A stretch of 64,000 bases of DNA from Candidatus Saccharimonadota bacterium (lineage in GTDB: Bacteria > Patescibacteriota > Saccharimonadia > Saccharimonadales > Saccharimonadaceae). Positions 17,686 through 25,888 of this stretch are shown one piece after another. A program made the translations under genes and the position numbers. The first letter of the stretch is position 1. Each line of letters opens with the position of its first letter. The notes beneath the pieces are model-generated. The model had not been told where the DNA came from and made no database searches. It saw nothing but the letters and a program-made list of their open reading frames with translations. The stretch is taken from the NCBI GenBank assembly GCA_009777795.1, contig WRLC01000002.1, positions 53,714-117,713 of the forward strand. Reading direction: 5' to 3'.

Positions 17686-18459
17686 TTAATATACTACACC
17701 ACTTGAAAATGATACTAACATGATAAGCTGAATAAGGCCGGCGAAAACGCCGGCAAAAACGACCTCGACTTTTTCGAGTTTGGAGCCTTCTTGGAGGTAT
17801 TCGAGGTAGAGTGAGGCAAAAAGGGAGATTAGAAGGGCGGTGATGGCGAGCTGGGGGATGACGATGCCGTCGATGATGTAGACTACCTGCCAGAAAGAGG
17901 TGATGAAAGCGAGGCTAGCGATTGTGAGGGCGAAACAGAGGGCGGGGAGTTCGATTTTGCCGCCTTCGTCATCGAGGGCGATAAGGAAGTGGCGGGCGAC
18001 GACGTAGCCGATGAGGCCGGCGATGGCGACCAAGACGACATTGGGCAGTTCGTAAGAGAGCTGGACGGCGACGGTGAGGCCGAGGAAGAGGGCCATGCCG
18101 GCTTGGAGCTTGGCGAAGAAGAGCTCGTTTTTGGTTTTGATGACGGCGGCCCAGCAGACGTAGAGGATGACGAGGGCGAAGAGAGCGATGTAGTTGGTGA
18201 TATTGAGGTAGGCGAGGAGGACGAAGGAGCAGTTGACGATGATGTCAACGAGGTTGGCGCGGATGGAGAGCCAGAGGAAATAAGGGCGGACGGCGAAGGT
18301 GCGCCATTTGCTGGCGGCGACGAGGGCAAGCGAGGGCCACGGAACGCCGGTCAAGACAACAAGGGCGATGGCGACAATCGCGAAGCCGACATTGAGGATG
18401 AGATGGAGAATGTCGCTAATCGCGCTACTACTGCGCCCGCCCTCTAAAAACTTAGCCAT
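17686..18459 (-). CDS. Polytopic membrane protein of unknown function
   Basis: A 257-residue hydrophobic protein with about seven or eight membrane segments and few charged residues apart from short loops. It has no motif I recognise. A TATACT box lies exactly 6 nt upstream of the ATG, so it probably heads a leaderless transcript that continues into htrA 10 nt downstream of its stop. It could serve in the envelope with the neighbouring HtrA protease, but that is only context. Confidence 0.7.
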   Translation of the reverse strand: MAKFLEGGRSSSAISDILHLILNVGFAIVAIALVVLTGVPWPSLALVAASKWRTFAVRPYFLWLSIRANLVDIIVNCSFVLLAYLNITNYIALFALVILYVCWAAVIKTKNELFFAKLQAGMALFLGLTVAVQLSYELPNVVLVAIAGLIGYVVARHFLIALDDEGGKIELPALCFALTIASLAFITSFWQVVYIIDGIVIPQLAITALLISLFASLYLEYLQEGSKLEKVEVVFAGVFAGLIQLIMLVSFSSGVVY

Positions 18460-18471
18460 GGGTATAGTATA

Positions 18472-19491
18472 TCATACTTTGCGGAGGCGACGGCGGATTG
18501 TTTCGAGCGGTTTGATAAGAAAGTGGTAGCGGAGGGGGTTGATGATGAGGTCGTGGGCGGGGGTGTATTTGAGCTCGGCGACGCCGAAGCCGCGCTTGAA
18601 GACGCTGACGCCGTAGAAGCGGTGTTTGGTGTCGGTTTCGTCGACGATGCCCCAGAAGTTGTAGCGGGTGAGGCCGCGTTTTTTGGCTTCGCGGATGGCG
18701 AGGAGGTGGAGGAGCGGGGCGGCGGAGTATTCGAGGCCGAGGCGGGTGGAAACGCCGTAGAGGTAGGAGGCTTCGTGGCCGTAGAAGACGATGAAGTTTT
18801 CGGCGAGGACTTCCCTACCCTTTTTGGCGATGAAGAGCTGGGCTTCGTTGTTTTGTACGAAGGCTTGGAATTGGGTTTTGAGGAATTTTTTGGAGAACGG
18901 GACATAGCCTTGGCGTTTGGCGTGGTCGAGCTCGATAGCGTGAAATTGGTCGATGTCGGCGGGGTCTTGGCTAATGGTGAGGTCGAGAGCGGCGGACTCG
19001 GCCTTGCGGATAGCGCGGCGGGCTTTTTGGCGGAATTGGCTGACTATTTCCTGCTCGGTGCCAGAGATGTCAAGGACGCCGGCGTGCTCGACAGAAAGGT
19101 AAAAAGGAGCTTTTTGAGCGCCGTTGGTCTTGAGGACTTCGCGGGATTCGGGGCTGTCGGGCCACTGCGGGCGGAGGCGGACGAAGTCGCAGCCGAGGGC
19201 CTTGGCTTGATTTCTCATATCTGTTAAGATCAAGTTGATGGCCTTTTTTTCGACGAGATTGATGAGGGGGCCGCCGGCGATAATCAAGCCGGTGCCCTTT
19301 TTGGCGCGGTCGACAAAGCCGCTGTAGACGCCGAGGATTTGGTTGTCTCGGTAGACGGCGCGGCGGACGATGGGCTGGCCCATTTCTTGGTGGGAGAGCA
19401 TGATGCTCCAGCTTTGAAGGCAGTTGGCTTCGTGGCGGTTTTGGACGAAGTCGTCCCAAGTTTGGCGGTCGGTGATGGTTTCGATTACCAT
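18472..19491 (-). CDS. FemX/FemAB-like aminoacyltransferase 1
   Basis: A 339-residue member of the Fem family (two GNAT-like folds), which uses aminoacyl-tRNA to add amino acids to the peptidoglycan stem peptide. Characteristic stretches are the basic helix region QFRQKARRAIRKAE, the AENFIVFYGHEASYLYGVST strand pair, and the C-terminal RYNFWGI ... FKRGFGV ... PAHDLIINPLRY block. I start it at 19491 (ATG reading MVIETITDRQTW), whose first bases overlap the stop of the upstream paralogue. It is downstream of MurF-like and aminotransferase genes, consistent with branched cross-bridge synthesis. Confidence 0.85.
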   Translation of the reverse strand: MVIETITDRQTWDDFVQNRHEANCLQSWSIMLSHQEMGQPIVRRAVYRDNQILGVYSGFVDRAKKGTGLIIAGGPLINLVEKKAINLILTDMRNQAKALGCDFVRLRPQWPDSPESREVLKTNGAQKAPFYLSVEHAGVLDISGTEQEIVSQFRQKARRAIRKAESAALDLTISQDPADIDQFHAIELDHAKRQGYVPFSKKFLKTQFQAFVQNNEAQLFIAKKGREVLAENFIVFYGHEASYLYGVSTRLGLEYSAAPLLHLLAIREAKKRGLTRYNFWGIVDETDTKHRFYGVSVFKRGFGVAELKYTPAHDLIINPLRYHFLIKPLETIRRRLRKV

Positions 19492-20585
19492 TGCATGCGC
19501 CTTTTTTCGATTAGTTCGTAGAGGTGGAGGAGACGGTATTTGAAGCGGTCGATGGGGAGGTCGTGGGCGGGGAGATAGTTGACGACTTGGCCGCCGAAGC
19601 CGCGTTTGAAGGTGGTGAGTTTGGCGTAGCGGTGTTTGGACTCCCCTGCTGGGGCGATGCCAAAGAGGTTGTAATATTTGAAGCCCTGAGATTTGATGTC
19701 GCGGATGATTTGCCATTGCAGGGCGTAGGCGACGGGGAGGTCGCGGGCGGCCTCGGAGCTGGCGGCCTCGAAGTAGTCGGCTTCGTCGCCGCTGGTAATA
19801 ACTAGCGCGTAAGCCAAAGCCCCATCCTCGCCGGAACTGCCCTTTATCGCCTCGGATGGAGTTTTGGCTGACGCGCGGTAAAGGAGGGCTTTGTCCCAGA
19901 AGGCTTCGCGGAGGTGGAGGAGCTCGGAACGGCTCGGCGGGACGAAGCCTTGGCGTCGGGCGGTGTCGGCTTGGAGGGCGGCGAAATCTTCCCAAGCGGC
20001 GATGGAGGCGTTATCGATAGCGGAGATGCACTCGATTTTGAGGTCGGGGTAGCGGTCGAGATGTTTGATTTCGTAGCGAGTTTGCTTGCGCATGTCGGCG
20101 AGGAGCTGGTCTTCGGTTTTGGTGAGGTTGAGGATGATGGTGTTTTCGGCGTAGAGGTGGCGAGGGGCGGGCTTGAAGCTAGCGGCGCGGAAGGCGGCGA
20201 GGTTTTCGGGCGAATCTAGGAGCTGCGGGCGAACCCGAACGAAAATACAGCCGCAAGCCTTAGCGGCTTCGCGGACGCTCCCGCAAAGCAGCTCTACTTG
20301 GTCTTTAAGGTCTGCCTGCGAACTGGTTCTTCGGACACGGCGTTCGTCCAGCCCGTCGTTACGGGTGGACGCCGCCTCGTTCTCGCCCGTAGGCTCCGAA
20401 AGTTCCTCAGGACCAGATCCGCGGGCAGACCTTATAGAGAGCACGAGGCCGGGGATTTCGGCGTAGCGGCCGCGTTTGGCGTTTTTGATGACCATGAAAT
20501 TGCCGGCGACTTCGACGACATCGTCGCCGCAGAGACGGCGCCACTCGGCGAACTCGGGCGATTGGAGGAAGTTCTTATGCTCCAC
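19485..20585 (-). CDS. FemX/FemAB-like aminoacyltransferase 2, with two in-frame palindromic insertions
   Basis: A 366-residue paralogue of the next gene, starting at a GTG (20585) that overlaps the stop of the aminotransferase. The same blocks are present (MRKQTRYEIKH, KYYNLFGI, FKRGFGGQVVNYLPAHDLPID). Two segments do not fit the family and coincide with DNA palindromes: about 42 residues around ELSEPTGENEAASTRNDGL (20307-20433) and about 24 residues around KTPSEAIKGSSGEDG (19805-19876). Both keep the frame. The protein may still be active if they extend surface loops. It probably adds an amino acid to the peptide bridge ahead of or after its neighbour. Confidence 0.82.
   Translation of the reverse strand: MEHKNFLQSPEFAEWRRLCGDDVVEVAGNFMVIKNAKRGRYAEIPGLVLSIRSARGSGPEELSEPTGENEAASTRNDGLDERRVRRTSSQADLKDQVELLCGSVREAAKACGCIFVRVRPQLLDSPENLAAFRAASFKPAPRHLYAENTIILNLTKTEDQLLADMRKQTRYEIKHLDRYPDLKIECISAIDNASIAAWEDFAALQADTARRQGFVPPSRSELLHLREAFWDKALLYRASAKTPSEAIKGSSGEDGALAYALVITSGDEADYFEAASSEAARDLPVAYALQWQIIRDIKSQGFKYYNLFGIAPAGESKHRYAKLTTFKRGFGGQVVNYLPAHDLPIDRFKYRLLHLYELIEKRRMQW
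19805..19876. repeat. 72-bp palindromic element inserted in the FemX-2 gene
   Basis: Left arm 19805-19827 and right arm 19854-19876 are reverse complements at about 20 of 23 positions (GCGCGTAAGCCAAAGCC side against GGCTGACGCGC side). The element is 72 bp, a multiple of three, and lies in frame in the second FemX-like gene where relatives would have only a short turn. Confidence 0.65.
20307..20433. repeat. Palindromic element, family shared with the MurF-like gene, in FemX-2
   Basis: Outer arms AAGGTCTGCC (20307-20316) and its complement (20424-20433) enclose further paired blocks and a core hairpin with CCCGT-CGTT-ACGGG near 20352-20365. The core and flanks (CTCGTTCTCGCCCGTAGGCT) are nearly identical to the element at 23075-23189 in another gene. 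It is read in frame as about 42 residues including PTGENEAASTRNDGL. Confidence 0.75.
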
Positions 20586-21666
20586 GGCTAGCCTCTTTGA
20601 TGATTTTGACGACTTCGCGTTTTTCGCGGGCGGTGAGGTTGGTGGGGAGGTTGAGCATTCGTTCGCCGACTTGGTAGGCGATGGGGGTTTTGGTTTGGTC
20701 GTAGCCGACTTTGGAGAAAAGACGGCGCGGGCTGACGGCGGAGTCCCACCAGATTTCGTAGAAATAGTAGCCGTGCTTGGCAAGCGCCTTGAGGACAGCG
20801 TCGCGATTCTTAACGAGGAGTGGCAGACGGGTGAGCTTGGGTTTGTTTTGCAGTTGCTCGAGAACGAGGCGGGCCTGCCAGTTGGCCATGGTGACGAAAG
20901 GTTCGGGTTTGCCCTCGACCGAGCCGCGGAGGAGGCCGATGGCCTTACAAAACCAAGCGAGAGGACGGCCGATGGTGCGGTAGGTTTTGCGGATTTTCCA
21001 ACCGAGAATCGGGTAGAGGCGGTCGCGGCGGCGGTTCTGACGGCTGGTGAGTTTGGTGGGAACGTAAATCTTGGCTTGGGCGTAGTCGCCCCGCAAAACG
21101 AGGGCGGCGCCGTGTTCAGTGTCGACGGGTTTACCGCGGCCGAAGGAAAAAAAGGTGGCGTCGCCGACGGTGCCGACTGGACGACCGTCTTTATAGCGCA
21201 AACCGACGGAATGGGCGAGGTCTTCGATGATTTTGAGTTTTGCGAGTTTTGCGACCTTTTCGACCCCTGTAATATCGGAAACTACTCCAAGAGTATTTTG
21301 GACGATGACGGCGGCGAGGCGTTGCTTTTTGAGAGTTTGGGCGAGTGTTTGGGCGGTGAAGTTGTAAGTTTTGGGGTCGATGTCGAGATAGACGACTTGG
21401 GCGCCGACTTCTTGGACGGCTTGGACGACGGCGTAGCAGGTGTAGGCGTTGACGCCGATTTTGGCGCCTTGGACTTTGGCGCCGAGCAAGGTTTTGAGGG
21501 CGACAGCGAGGGCGGAACGGCCGTTATAATATAAATAGCTTTTGCCGGCATAGGTTTGGTCGAGATATTGGGTAAGGGCGATGCGGTCGCACTCGCGGCC
21601 GCGGATGGTGAGGTGGCGCCAAGCTTGGCGGAAGGTGAAATTGTAGGCGTAGCTGAGGAACTTCAT
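20575..21666 (-). CDS. DegT/DnrJ/EryC1-type PLP aminotransferase
   Basis: Fold-type I PLP enzyme of 363 residues, related to sugar and cyclitol aminotransferases. The PLP-pocket stretch VIVQNTLGV...IIEDLAHSVG contains the aspartate that binds the pyridine nitrogen, and the SFGRGKPVDTEHGAAL stretch contains the Schiff-base lysine. The start chosen (21666, MKFLSYAYNF) overlaps the hydrolase stop. It lies between the hydrolase and two FemX genes, suggesting it makes a modified amino sugar or an amino acid precursor for the envelope. The exact substrate cannot be read. Confidence 0.82.
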   Translation of the reverse strand: MKFLSYAYNFTFRQAWRHLTIRGRECDRIALTQYLDQTYAGKSYLYYNGRSALAVALKTLLGAKVQGAKIGVNAYTCYAVVQAVQEVGAQVVYLDIDPKTYNFTAQTLAQTLKKQRLAAVIVQNTLGVVSDITGVEKVAKLAKLKIIEDLAHSVGLRYKDGRPVGTVGDATFFSFGRGKPVDTEHGAALVLRGDYAQAKIYVPTKLTSRQNRRRDRLYPILGWKIRKTYRTIGRPLAWFCKAIGLLRGSVEGKPEPFVTMANWQARLVLEQLQNKPKLTRLPLLVKNRDAVLKALAKHGYYFYEIWWDSAVSPRRLFSKVGYDQTKTPIAYQVGERMLNLPTNLTAREKREVVKIIKEASRGA

Positions 21667-22412
21667 AGCTGCTCCGCGATTTTGGCGGCGAGCTCTTGCG
21701 GGCCGCCGGGCTTGCGATAAGGGCTGTGAGGCCAGTTGGGGATGATTTCGAGCTGGGCGTTGGGAATCTCGCGGGCGAGGCGTTGGCCCATCCAAAGCGG
21801 GGTGGCTCGGTCTTCCCCGCCCCAAAGAATTTGGGTGGGGACTTGGACTTTGGCAGGGTCAAGATGCTTGTCGCTTTCGAGCATATTCTCGAGGGTCTTT
21901 TTCATGGCGGGGCTGGCTTTGGCGTAGTCGCTGGCGCCGAGGAAACGGTGGACGAGGCGGCGGAGGCCGGGAAGGTGCTTGAGCCAGCCGAAGTATTTGG
22001 AGAGTAGCTTGCTGACGCGGGAGCGGGAGCTGCGATAGTAGATGCCGGCGGAACTGAGGAGAATGAGTTTTTGAGGTTTAAGTTTGCCCGCGGCGATGGC
22101 GTTAAGGAGGATGCGGCCGCCGTTAGAGTGGCCGAGGACGATGGCGCCGGGCGGAATGGTTTTGGCGGCCCAGTTGACGTAGTCGGTGATGGTGTAGGCT
22201 TGGTCGGGGCCGGTGGTGAGGCCGGGGACTTTGAGGAGGTGGGCTTTGACGCCGAGGCGGTCGAGTTCGGCGATGGTGGCTTGCCAACCGTCCAAGGTCG
22301 TGGTCCAGCCATGAACAATATACAGGGTTCCGAGACAACCTACGGTTTTCTCGGCGCTCGGTCGGCAAAGCCGAGCCTTCGGCCCTGCCTCGCTGCTCTT
22401 TCCCTTGCTCAT
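21663..22412 (-). CDS. Alpha/beta hydrolase
   Basis: A 249-residue alpha/beta hydrolase. The oxyanion-hole motif LYIVHGW, the nucleophile elbow GHSNGG, an acid in WGGEDRATP and the final histidine in NWPHSP are all in place. Its ATG overlaps the MurF-like stop as ATGA. The first 26 residues, before LYIVHGW, are an unusual extension encoded by a GC-rich stretch with local palindromes (TCGGC-AAA-GCCGA near 22362), possibly another inserted element. The substrate is unknown; the gene is part of the envelope cassette. Confidence 0.8.
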   Translation of the reverse strand: MSKGKSSEAGPKARLCRPSAEKTVGCLGTLYIVHGWTTTLDGWQATIAELDRLGVKAHLLKVPGLTTGPDQAYTITDYVNWAAKTIPPGAIVLGHSNGGRILLNAIAAGKLKPQKLILLSSAGIYYRSSRSRVSKLLSKYFGWLKHLPGLRRLVHRFLGASDYAKASPAMKKTLENMLESDKHLDPAKVQVPTQILWGGEDRATPLWMGQRLAREIPNAQLEIIPNWPHSPYRKPGGPQELAAKIAEQL

Positions 22413-23716
22413 GATAAACCCCTCTTCTTGCGTCTTACTATTGCTGCTTTCTCCCGCCTAGCTAGTCTCTTAATATCTGATGGGTTTTTGAGGAGTTTTT
22501 CGACCAGCCACTCGAGGTACTGGGAGCCTTTGAAGACGACGAGTTCGGAGCCGGTGAGGTTTTGCTCAAGGTAGGGCAAGGCTTGTTTGACATCGGTGAA
22601 GCTCTCGACTTTTTGACCGGCGGCTTGGAGGAGAGGGAGGGTGGATTGGGCGGTGCGGCGGCCGATTAAAATGACGTTTTCGGCTTTGACGTCGAGAATT
22701 AGTTGGGCGAGTTTTTGGTGTTCGCTCTGTTCTGCCCTGCCCTGTTGAATCATGTCGGAAATGACGAGCCATTTATGGTTCCAGCGGATTTGTTTGGTCA
22801 TACTAAGGACCGATTGCATGGAAATTAGGTGGGCGTTGTAGGAGCTGTCGATGAGTTTGGTGCCCTTGATGCCCTCTAGAAAATTGTTGCGGCCGGGCGG
22901 GAGCTGGAAGTTTTTGAGGTCGTAGACGACGGGGAGGTCGAGATATTGCATGAGATACTCCAAGAGTAAGAGTTGCTGGCCGACCTCTTCGGGCATGGGC
23001 TCGGCGAAATTGAAGGTGCCGGATTTGGTCTTGAAAAGAGTTTTGTTGTATTCGACTCTATAGTGCACTGCTTCGCCGCCACAACAGCTCCACTCGGCAC
23101 GACGTTCAGCCAGCCCGTCGTTACGGGTGGCTGCCGTCTCGTTCTCGCCCGTAGGCTGCGAAAGTCCTCGTGGAGCTGGTTGCGGCGGCTCTGCGAACAA
23201 TGCGAGCGAGCGAGCATAAGTGCTGATTTTGGCGAATTCGGCTTGGATGGCGGCGAGGGCGGTTTTGTGCTTGCCTTGGGCGACGAGAGGATCGAAGAAG
23301 CTGGCGTGGGAGAGACCGACAGGGGTGGTGAGGACGACTTCGGGGTTTAATTTCTGGGCGATGAGCTCGGCTTCGCGGGGGCGTTCGGCGTCGACCTCGA
23401 CAATATAGAATTTTACTCGACGAGTAAAGGAGAAGGAACGGACGATGCTGGCGAAAAAAAGGTAGATCCAGCGGAGGCGGGAGCCGCGGACGGCCTCGAG
23501 ACCGAGGATGTCAAAGGCGATGCCGAAGGCGGAGTTGGCGTTGTGGGAAAAATGGGCGGGGAGGTTTTGGGTGGCGAGGAGGTTGAGCATGGTGGTTTTG
23601 CCGACCGAGCCGGTGATGATGATGACGCGAGGGTTCCAGCGCTTGAGCGAGCGGGAGGCGAAGAGCCAGAACCAGCGGGCGGCAGTAAGATAGAACCTCC
23701 GTTTTAGTTTATACAT
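22409..23716 (-). CDS. MurF-like Mur ligase with in-frame palindromic insertion
   Basis: An ATP-dependent ligase of the Mur family (435 residues). The P-loop IITGSVGKTTMLN (about residues 34-46) and the C-terminal domain start IDSSYNAHLISM, typical of MurF, are visible; the UDP-binding N-terminal domain of canonical MurF is missing and replaced by a short hydrophobic start. About 38 residues around GLSQPTGENETAATRNDGLAERR are encoded by a palindromic element (23075-23189) and appear to be an insertion. TATAAT lies exactly 6 nt upstream of the ATG. It probably adds a dipeptide or amino acid to a cell-wall precursor. Confidence 0.75.
   Translation of the reverse strand: MYKLKRRFYLTAARWFWLFASRSLKRWNPRVIIITGSVGKTTMLNLLATQNLPAHFSHNANSAFGIAFDILGLEAVRGSRLRWIYLFFASIVRSFSFTRRVKFYIVEVDAERPREAELIAQKLNPEVVLTTPVGLSHASFFDPLVAQGKHKTALAAIQAEFAKISTYARSLALFAEPPQPAPRGLSQPTGENETAATRNDGLAERRAEWSCCGGEAVHYRVEYNKTLFKTKSGTFNFAEPMPEEVGQQLLLLEYLMQYLDLPVVYDLKNFQLPPGRNNFLEGIKGTKLIDSSYNAHLISMQSVLSMTKQIRWNHKWLVISDMIQQGRAEQSEHQKLAQLILDVKAENVILIGRRTAQSTLPLLQAAGQKVESFTDVKQALPYLEQNLTGSELVVFKGSQYLEWLVEKLLKNPSDIKRLARREKAAIVRRKKRGLS
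23075..23189. repeat. Palindromic element in the MurF-like gene
   Basis: Outer arms GCCGCC...CAGCTCCAC (23075-23094) and the near-complement GTGGAGCTG...GGCGGC (about 23170-23189) enclose a perfect core hairpin CAGCCA-g-CCCGT-CGTT-ACGGG-TGGCTG (23107-23133). It shares its core and one flank with the element at 20307-20433. Read in frame in the ligase. Confidence 0.75.
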
Positions 23717-23787
23717 ATATATATTATATCATAGGCCGGGAGGTTTCGAGGGTTGTGGTTAGCGGAGGCCTCATGGTATAATGAAGG

Positions 23788-24321
23788 ATGCCTTCGAGTT
23801 TTGATGAAAACAAAGATGTAGTGAAGAGCTGGTATGACTTGATTAAGCCAGAGCAAACAGTGTTGGATATTGGCCCGGGCGTGGGGACCTATGCTGATTT
23901 GATAGTCGAGAAGAATGGCGCGAGATGGGTTGGGATTGAAATCTGGGCTCCGTATATCGAAAAATATGAATTGACGAAGAAATATGACGAGTTGGTAGTG
24001 GCTGATGCGCGGTATGTGGACTTCGCGAAGTTCGCGCCGATTGACCTGATTATAGCCGGTGATATGATTGAGCATATAGATAGGGATGAAGCTGTGAAGC
24101 TATTGGAGGATTTTAAATCTCATGCGAAGAATTTTATCATTTCGATACCGATTGTGAATATCCCGCAAGAGGTGACGACGGGTAATGTATGGGAAACGCA
24201 TCACCACCAATGGAAGTTCGACGAGATGAAAGAGCTGCTTGGTGATGGGTTGACATCTAGTGTCCGAGGGACTTACCTTGGGTATTTCTTGTGGCGAAAG
24301 CCAGAGCATCAGGGCGATTAG
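23788..24321 (+). CDS. Class I SAM-dependent methyltransferase
   Basis: A 177-residue Rossmann-fold methyltransferase. Motif I VLDIGPGVGTYADLI (about residues 25-39), an acidic ribose-binding residue in WVGIEIW, and the post-motif DLIIAGDMIEHID are visible. TATAAT lies 5 nt before the ATG, so the transcript is leaderless or nearly so. It is convergent with the glycosyltransferase gene, their stops overlapping by a few bases. The substrate is not evident. Confidence 0.8.
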   Translation: MPSSFDENKDVVKSWYDLIKPEQTVLDIGPGVGTYADLIVEKNGARWVGIEIWAPYIEKYELTKKYDELVVADARYVDFAKFAPIDLIIAGDMIEHIDRDEAVKLLEDFKSHAKNFIISIPIVNIPQEVTTGNVWETHHHQWKFDEMKELLGDGLTSSVRGTYLGYFLWRKPEHQGD

Positions 24322-25223
24322 GGGCCGGGCGACTCGGAGCTGAGCAAGATTGACTGGCCGAGGTAGGTTTCGTAGTCGGCGAGGGTGCGGGTGGAGCCGA
24401 AGTAGGCGGGGTAATTGGCGAGTTCGCCCTTTAGCAGTTGGCGGAGAAAATCGTAGCTTTGTTTGGTGAGGTGGTTGTAGCGGGCTTGGTCGCCGTTTTG
24501 GGGCATGTCGTGCCAAAAGCGGCTGCCGGGGCGGTAGTAGAGGTGGTAGAGGGGCAGGACGTTGGGGGCGTAGAGGTTGAAACCGTGGGAGAAGAGTTGG
24601 AAGGCGCGGGCGAACTCTTCGCCCATGAAGCAGATTTCTTTGATGTAGGGAACGCCGAAAATGGCGCCGGGGCCGAAGATGAAACCGGCGCTAGTGCCGA
24701 GAATGGGGCGGCGCTGAGCGGTTGGTTCGTGTTTGAGAGCGCCTTTGAAAATGGGGATGTACTGGTTGAACTTCTCGACGTTGACGATGCAGACTTTGCT
24801 GTAGGGAGTGAAGGACTCTTGGCCGTTGGCATCGTATTTGAAGGGGGTTGGGTAGGCGGAAAGGACGGCGCACGGGTCTTGGCAGGCTTGCCACTCTTGG
24901 AGTAAGATCTCGTCCCACCCCTGTTGGAAGCGGGTGTGGGCGTCGATTTGGAGGGCGAAGTCTTCGTCGACCCAAAAGTCGGTCATGAGGCGGCGGGCGA
25001 AGCCGACACCGGCGGAGAGGCGGTAATCGAACTGGGCGAGTTTGAGGTGAGGGATGGAGAGGGCGTCGAGAGAGTGCTGGGTGGATGGGTCGCATTGATT
25101 AACGACGGCGAAAACGAGGCGGTCTTTGTGTTTGGCGTTTTGGAGGGCGGAGGCGATGGTCTTGGGGAGTTCGGGGTCGCGGTAAGAGGCGATGCCGATG
25201 AGGATGCGCGGGTGTTGATTCAT
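24318..25223 (-). CDS. GlcNAc-transferase-like glycosyltransferase (GT60 type)
   Basis: A 301-residue protein with the start ILIGIASYRDPELPKTIASAL, a WVDEDFALQIDAHTRF segment containing the metal-binding DxH, and a FGPGAIFGVPYIKEI...GEEFARAFQLFSHGFNLYAP block. These match the family of UDP-GlcNAc transferases related to Skp1-hydroxyproline GlcNAc transferase, which occur sporadically in bacteria for surface glycans. I start at the ATG at 25223; the upstream 19 codons overlap the promoter region of lepB. It is transcribed divergently from lepB. Confidence 0.78.
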   Translation of the reverse strand: MNQHPRILIGIASYRDPELPKTIASALQNAKHKDRLVFAVVNQCDPSTQHSLDALSIPHLKLAQFDYRLSAGVGFARRLMTDFWVDEDFALQIDAHTRFQQGWDEILLQEWQACQDPCAVLSAYPTPFKYDANGQESFTPYSKVCIVNVEKFNQYIPIFKGALKHEPTAQRRPILGTSAGFIFGPGAIFGVPYIKEICFMGEEFARAFQLFSHGFNLYAPNVLPLYHLYYRPGSRFWHDMPQNGDQARYNHLTKQSYDFLRQLLKGELANYPAYFGSTRTLADYETYLGQSILLSSESPGP

Positions 25224-25279
25224 AAAGCTATTATAACATAAGCATTGCAAAAGGCGGGAGCATGCTATATAATAGGGCA

Positions 25280-25882
25280 ATGGAACGTAAGGCAGGTTTT
25301 TGGCGGCGGCATCCGATGCTGAAGGATGCGATCTCGCTATTAGGTTTTGTGGTGGCGGTGGTGTTGGGGACTTTCCTGCTGAACCAATTTGTCTTTCGCT
25401 CGTATAATGTGGTGGGGCAAAGTATGGAGGAGACGCTGCACTCGGGTGATCGGCTGATTGTCAACCGTTTGCCGGTGACGATGGCGCACTTTGTGGGTGA
25501 GCATTATGTGCCAAAGCGAGGCCAAGTGATTATTTTTAGGAACCCGAGGTTTCGGTCGGGCGACAAGGACGAGTTTGTGGTGAAGCGGGTAATCGCGTTT
25601 GAGGGCGAGCGAGTAATCGTGAAGGATGGGAAGATTGAAGTTTGTTTGACGACGGGAAAATGCTTTAACCCGGATGATGATTTTCATGGTGAGCCAAAGA
25701 GCTATACGTCGGGTGAAGCGGATATTACGGTGCCAGTGGGAGAGATTTTTGTGGCGGGCGACAACCGAGAGGGCTCGTATTCATGGGATTCGCGCAATGG
25801 GCTAGGGACAATCCCGCTGGGCCTAGTAGTTGGCCCAGCGGCACTGCGGATTTATCCTTTTAGCGGCTGGCGGGCGTTCTAG
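25280..25882 (+). CDS. lepB: Signal peptidase I
   Basis: Membrane-anchored leader peptidase (200 residues from the chosen ATG). An N-terminal hydrophobic segment precedes the catalytic Ser in NVVGQSMEETL and the catalytic Lys in FVVKRVIAFEGE; the C-terminal GDNREGSYSWDSRNGLGTIPLG box is typical. It removes signal peptides from exported proteins, many of which appear in this window. A TATAAT box ends 6 nt before this ATG, which decides the start against an in-frame upstream codon. Confidence 0.93.
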   Translation: MERKAGFWRRHPMLKDAISLLGFVVAVVLGTFLLNQFVFRSYNVVGQSMEETLHSGDRLIVNRLPVTMAHFVGEHYVPKRGQVIIFRNPRFRSGDKDEFVVKRVIAFEGERVIVKDGKIEVCLTTGKCFNPDDDFHGEPKSYTSGEADITVPVGEIFVAGDNREGSYSWDSRNGLGTIPLGLVVGPAALRIYPFSGWRAF

Positions 25883-25888
25883 ACGCTG

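Noticed and set aside
19524..21534. Long plus-strand frames opposite the FemX and aminotransferase genes
   Set aside because: They are antisense readings of GC-rich genes with strong family motifs on the minus strand.
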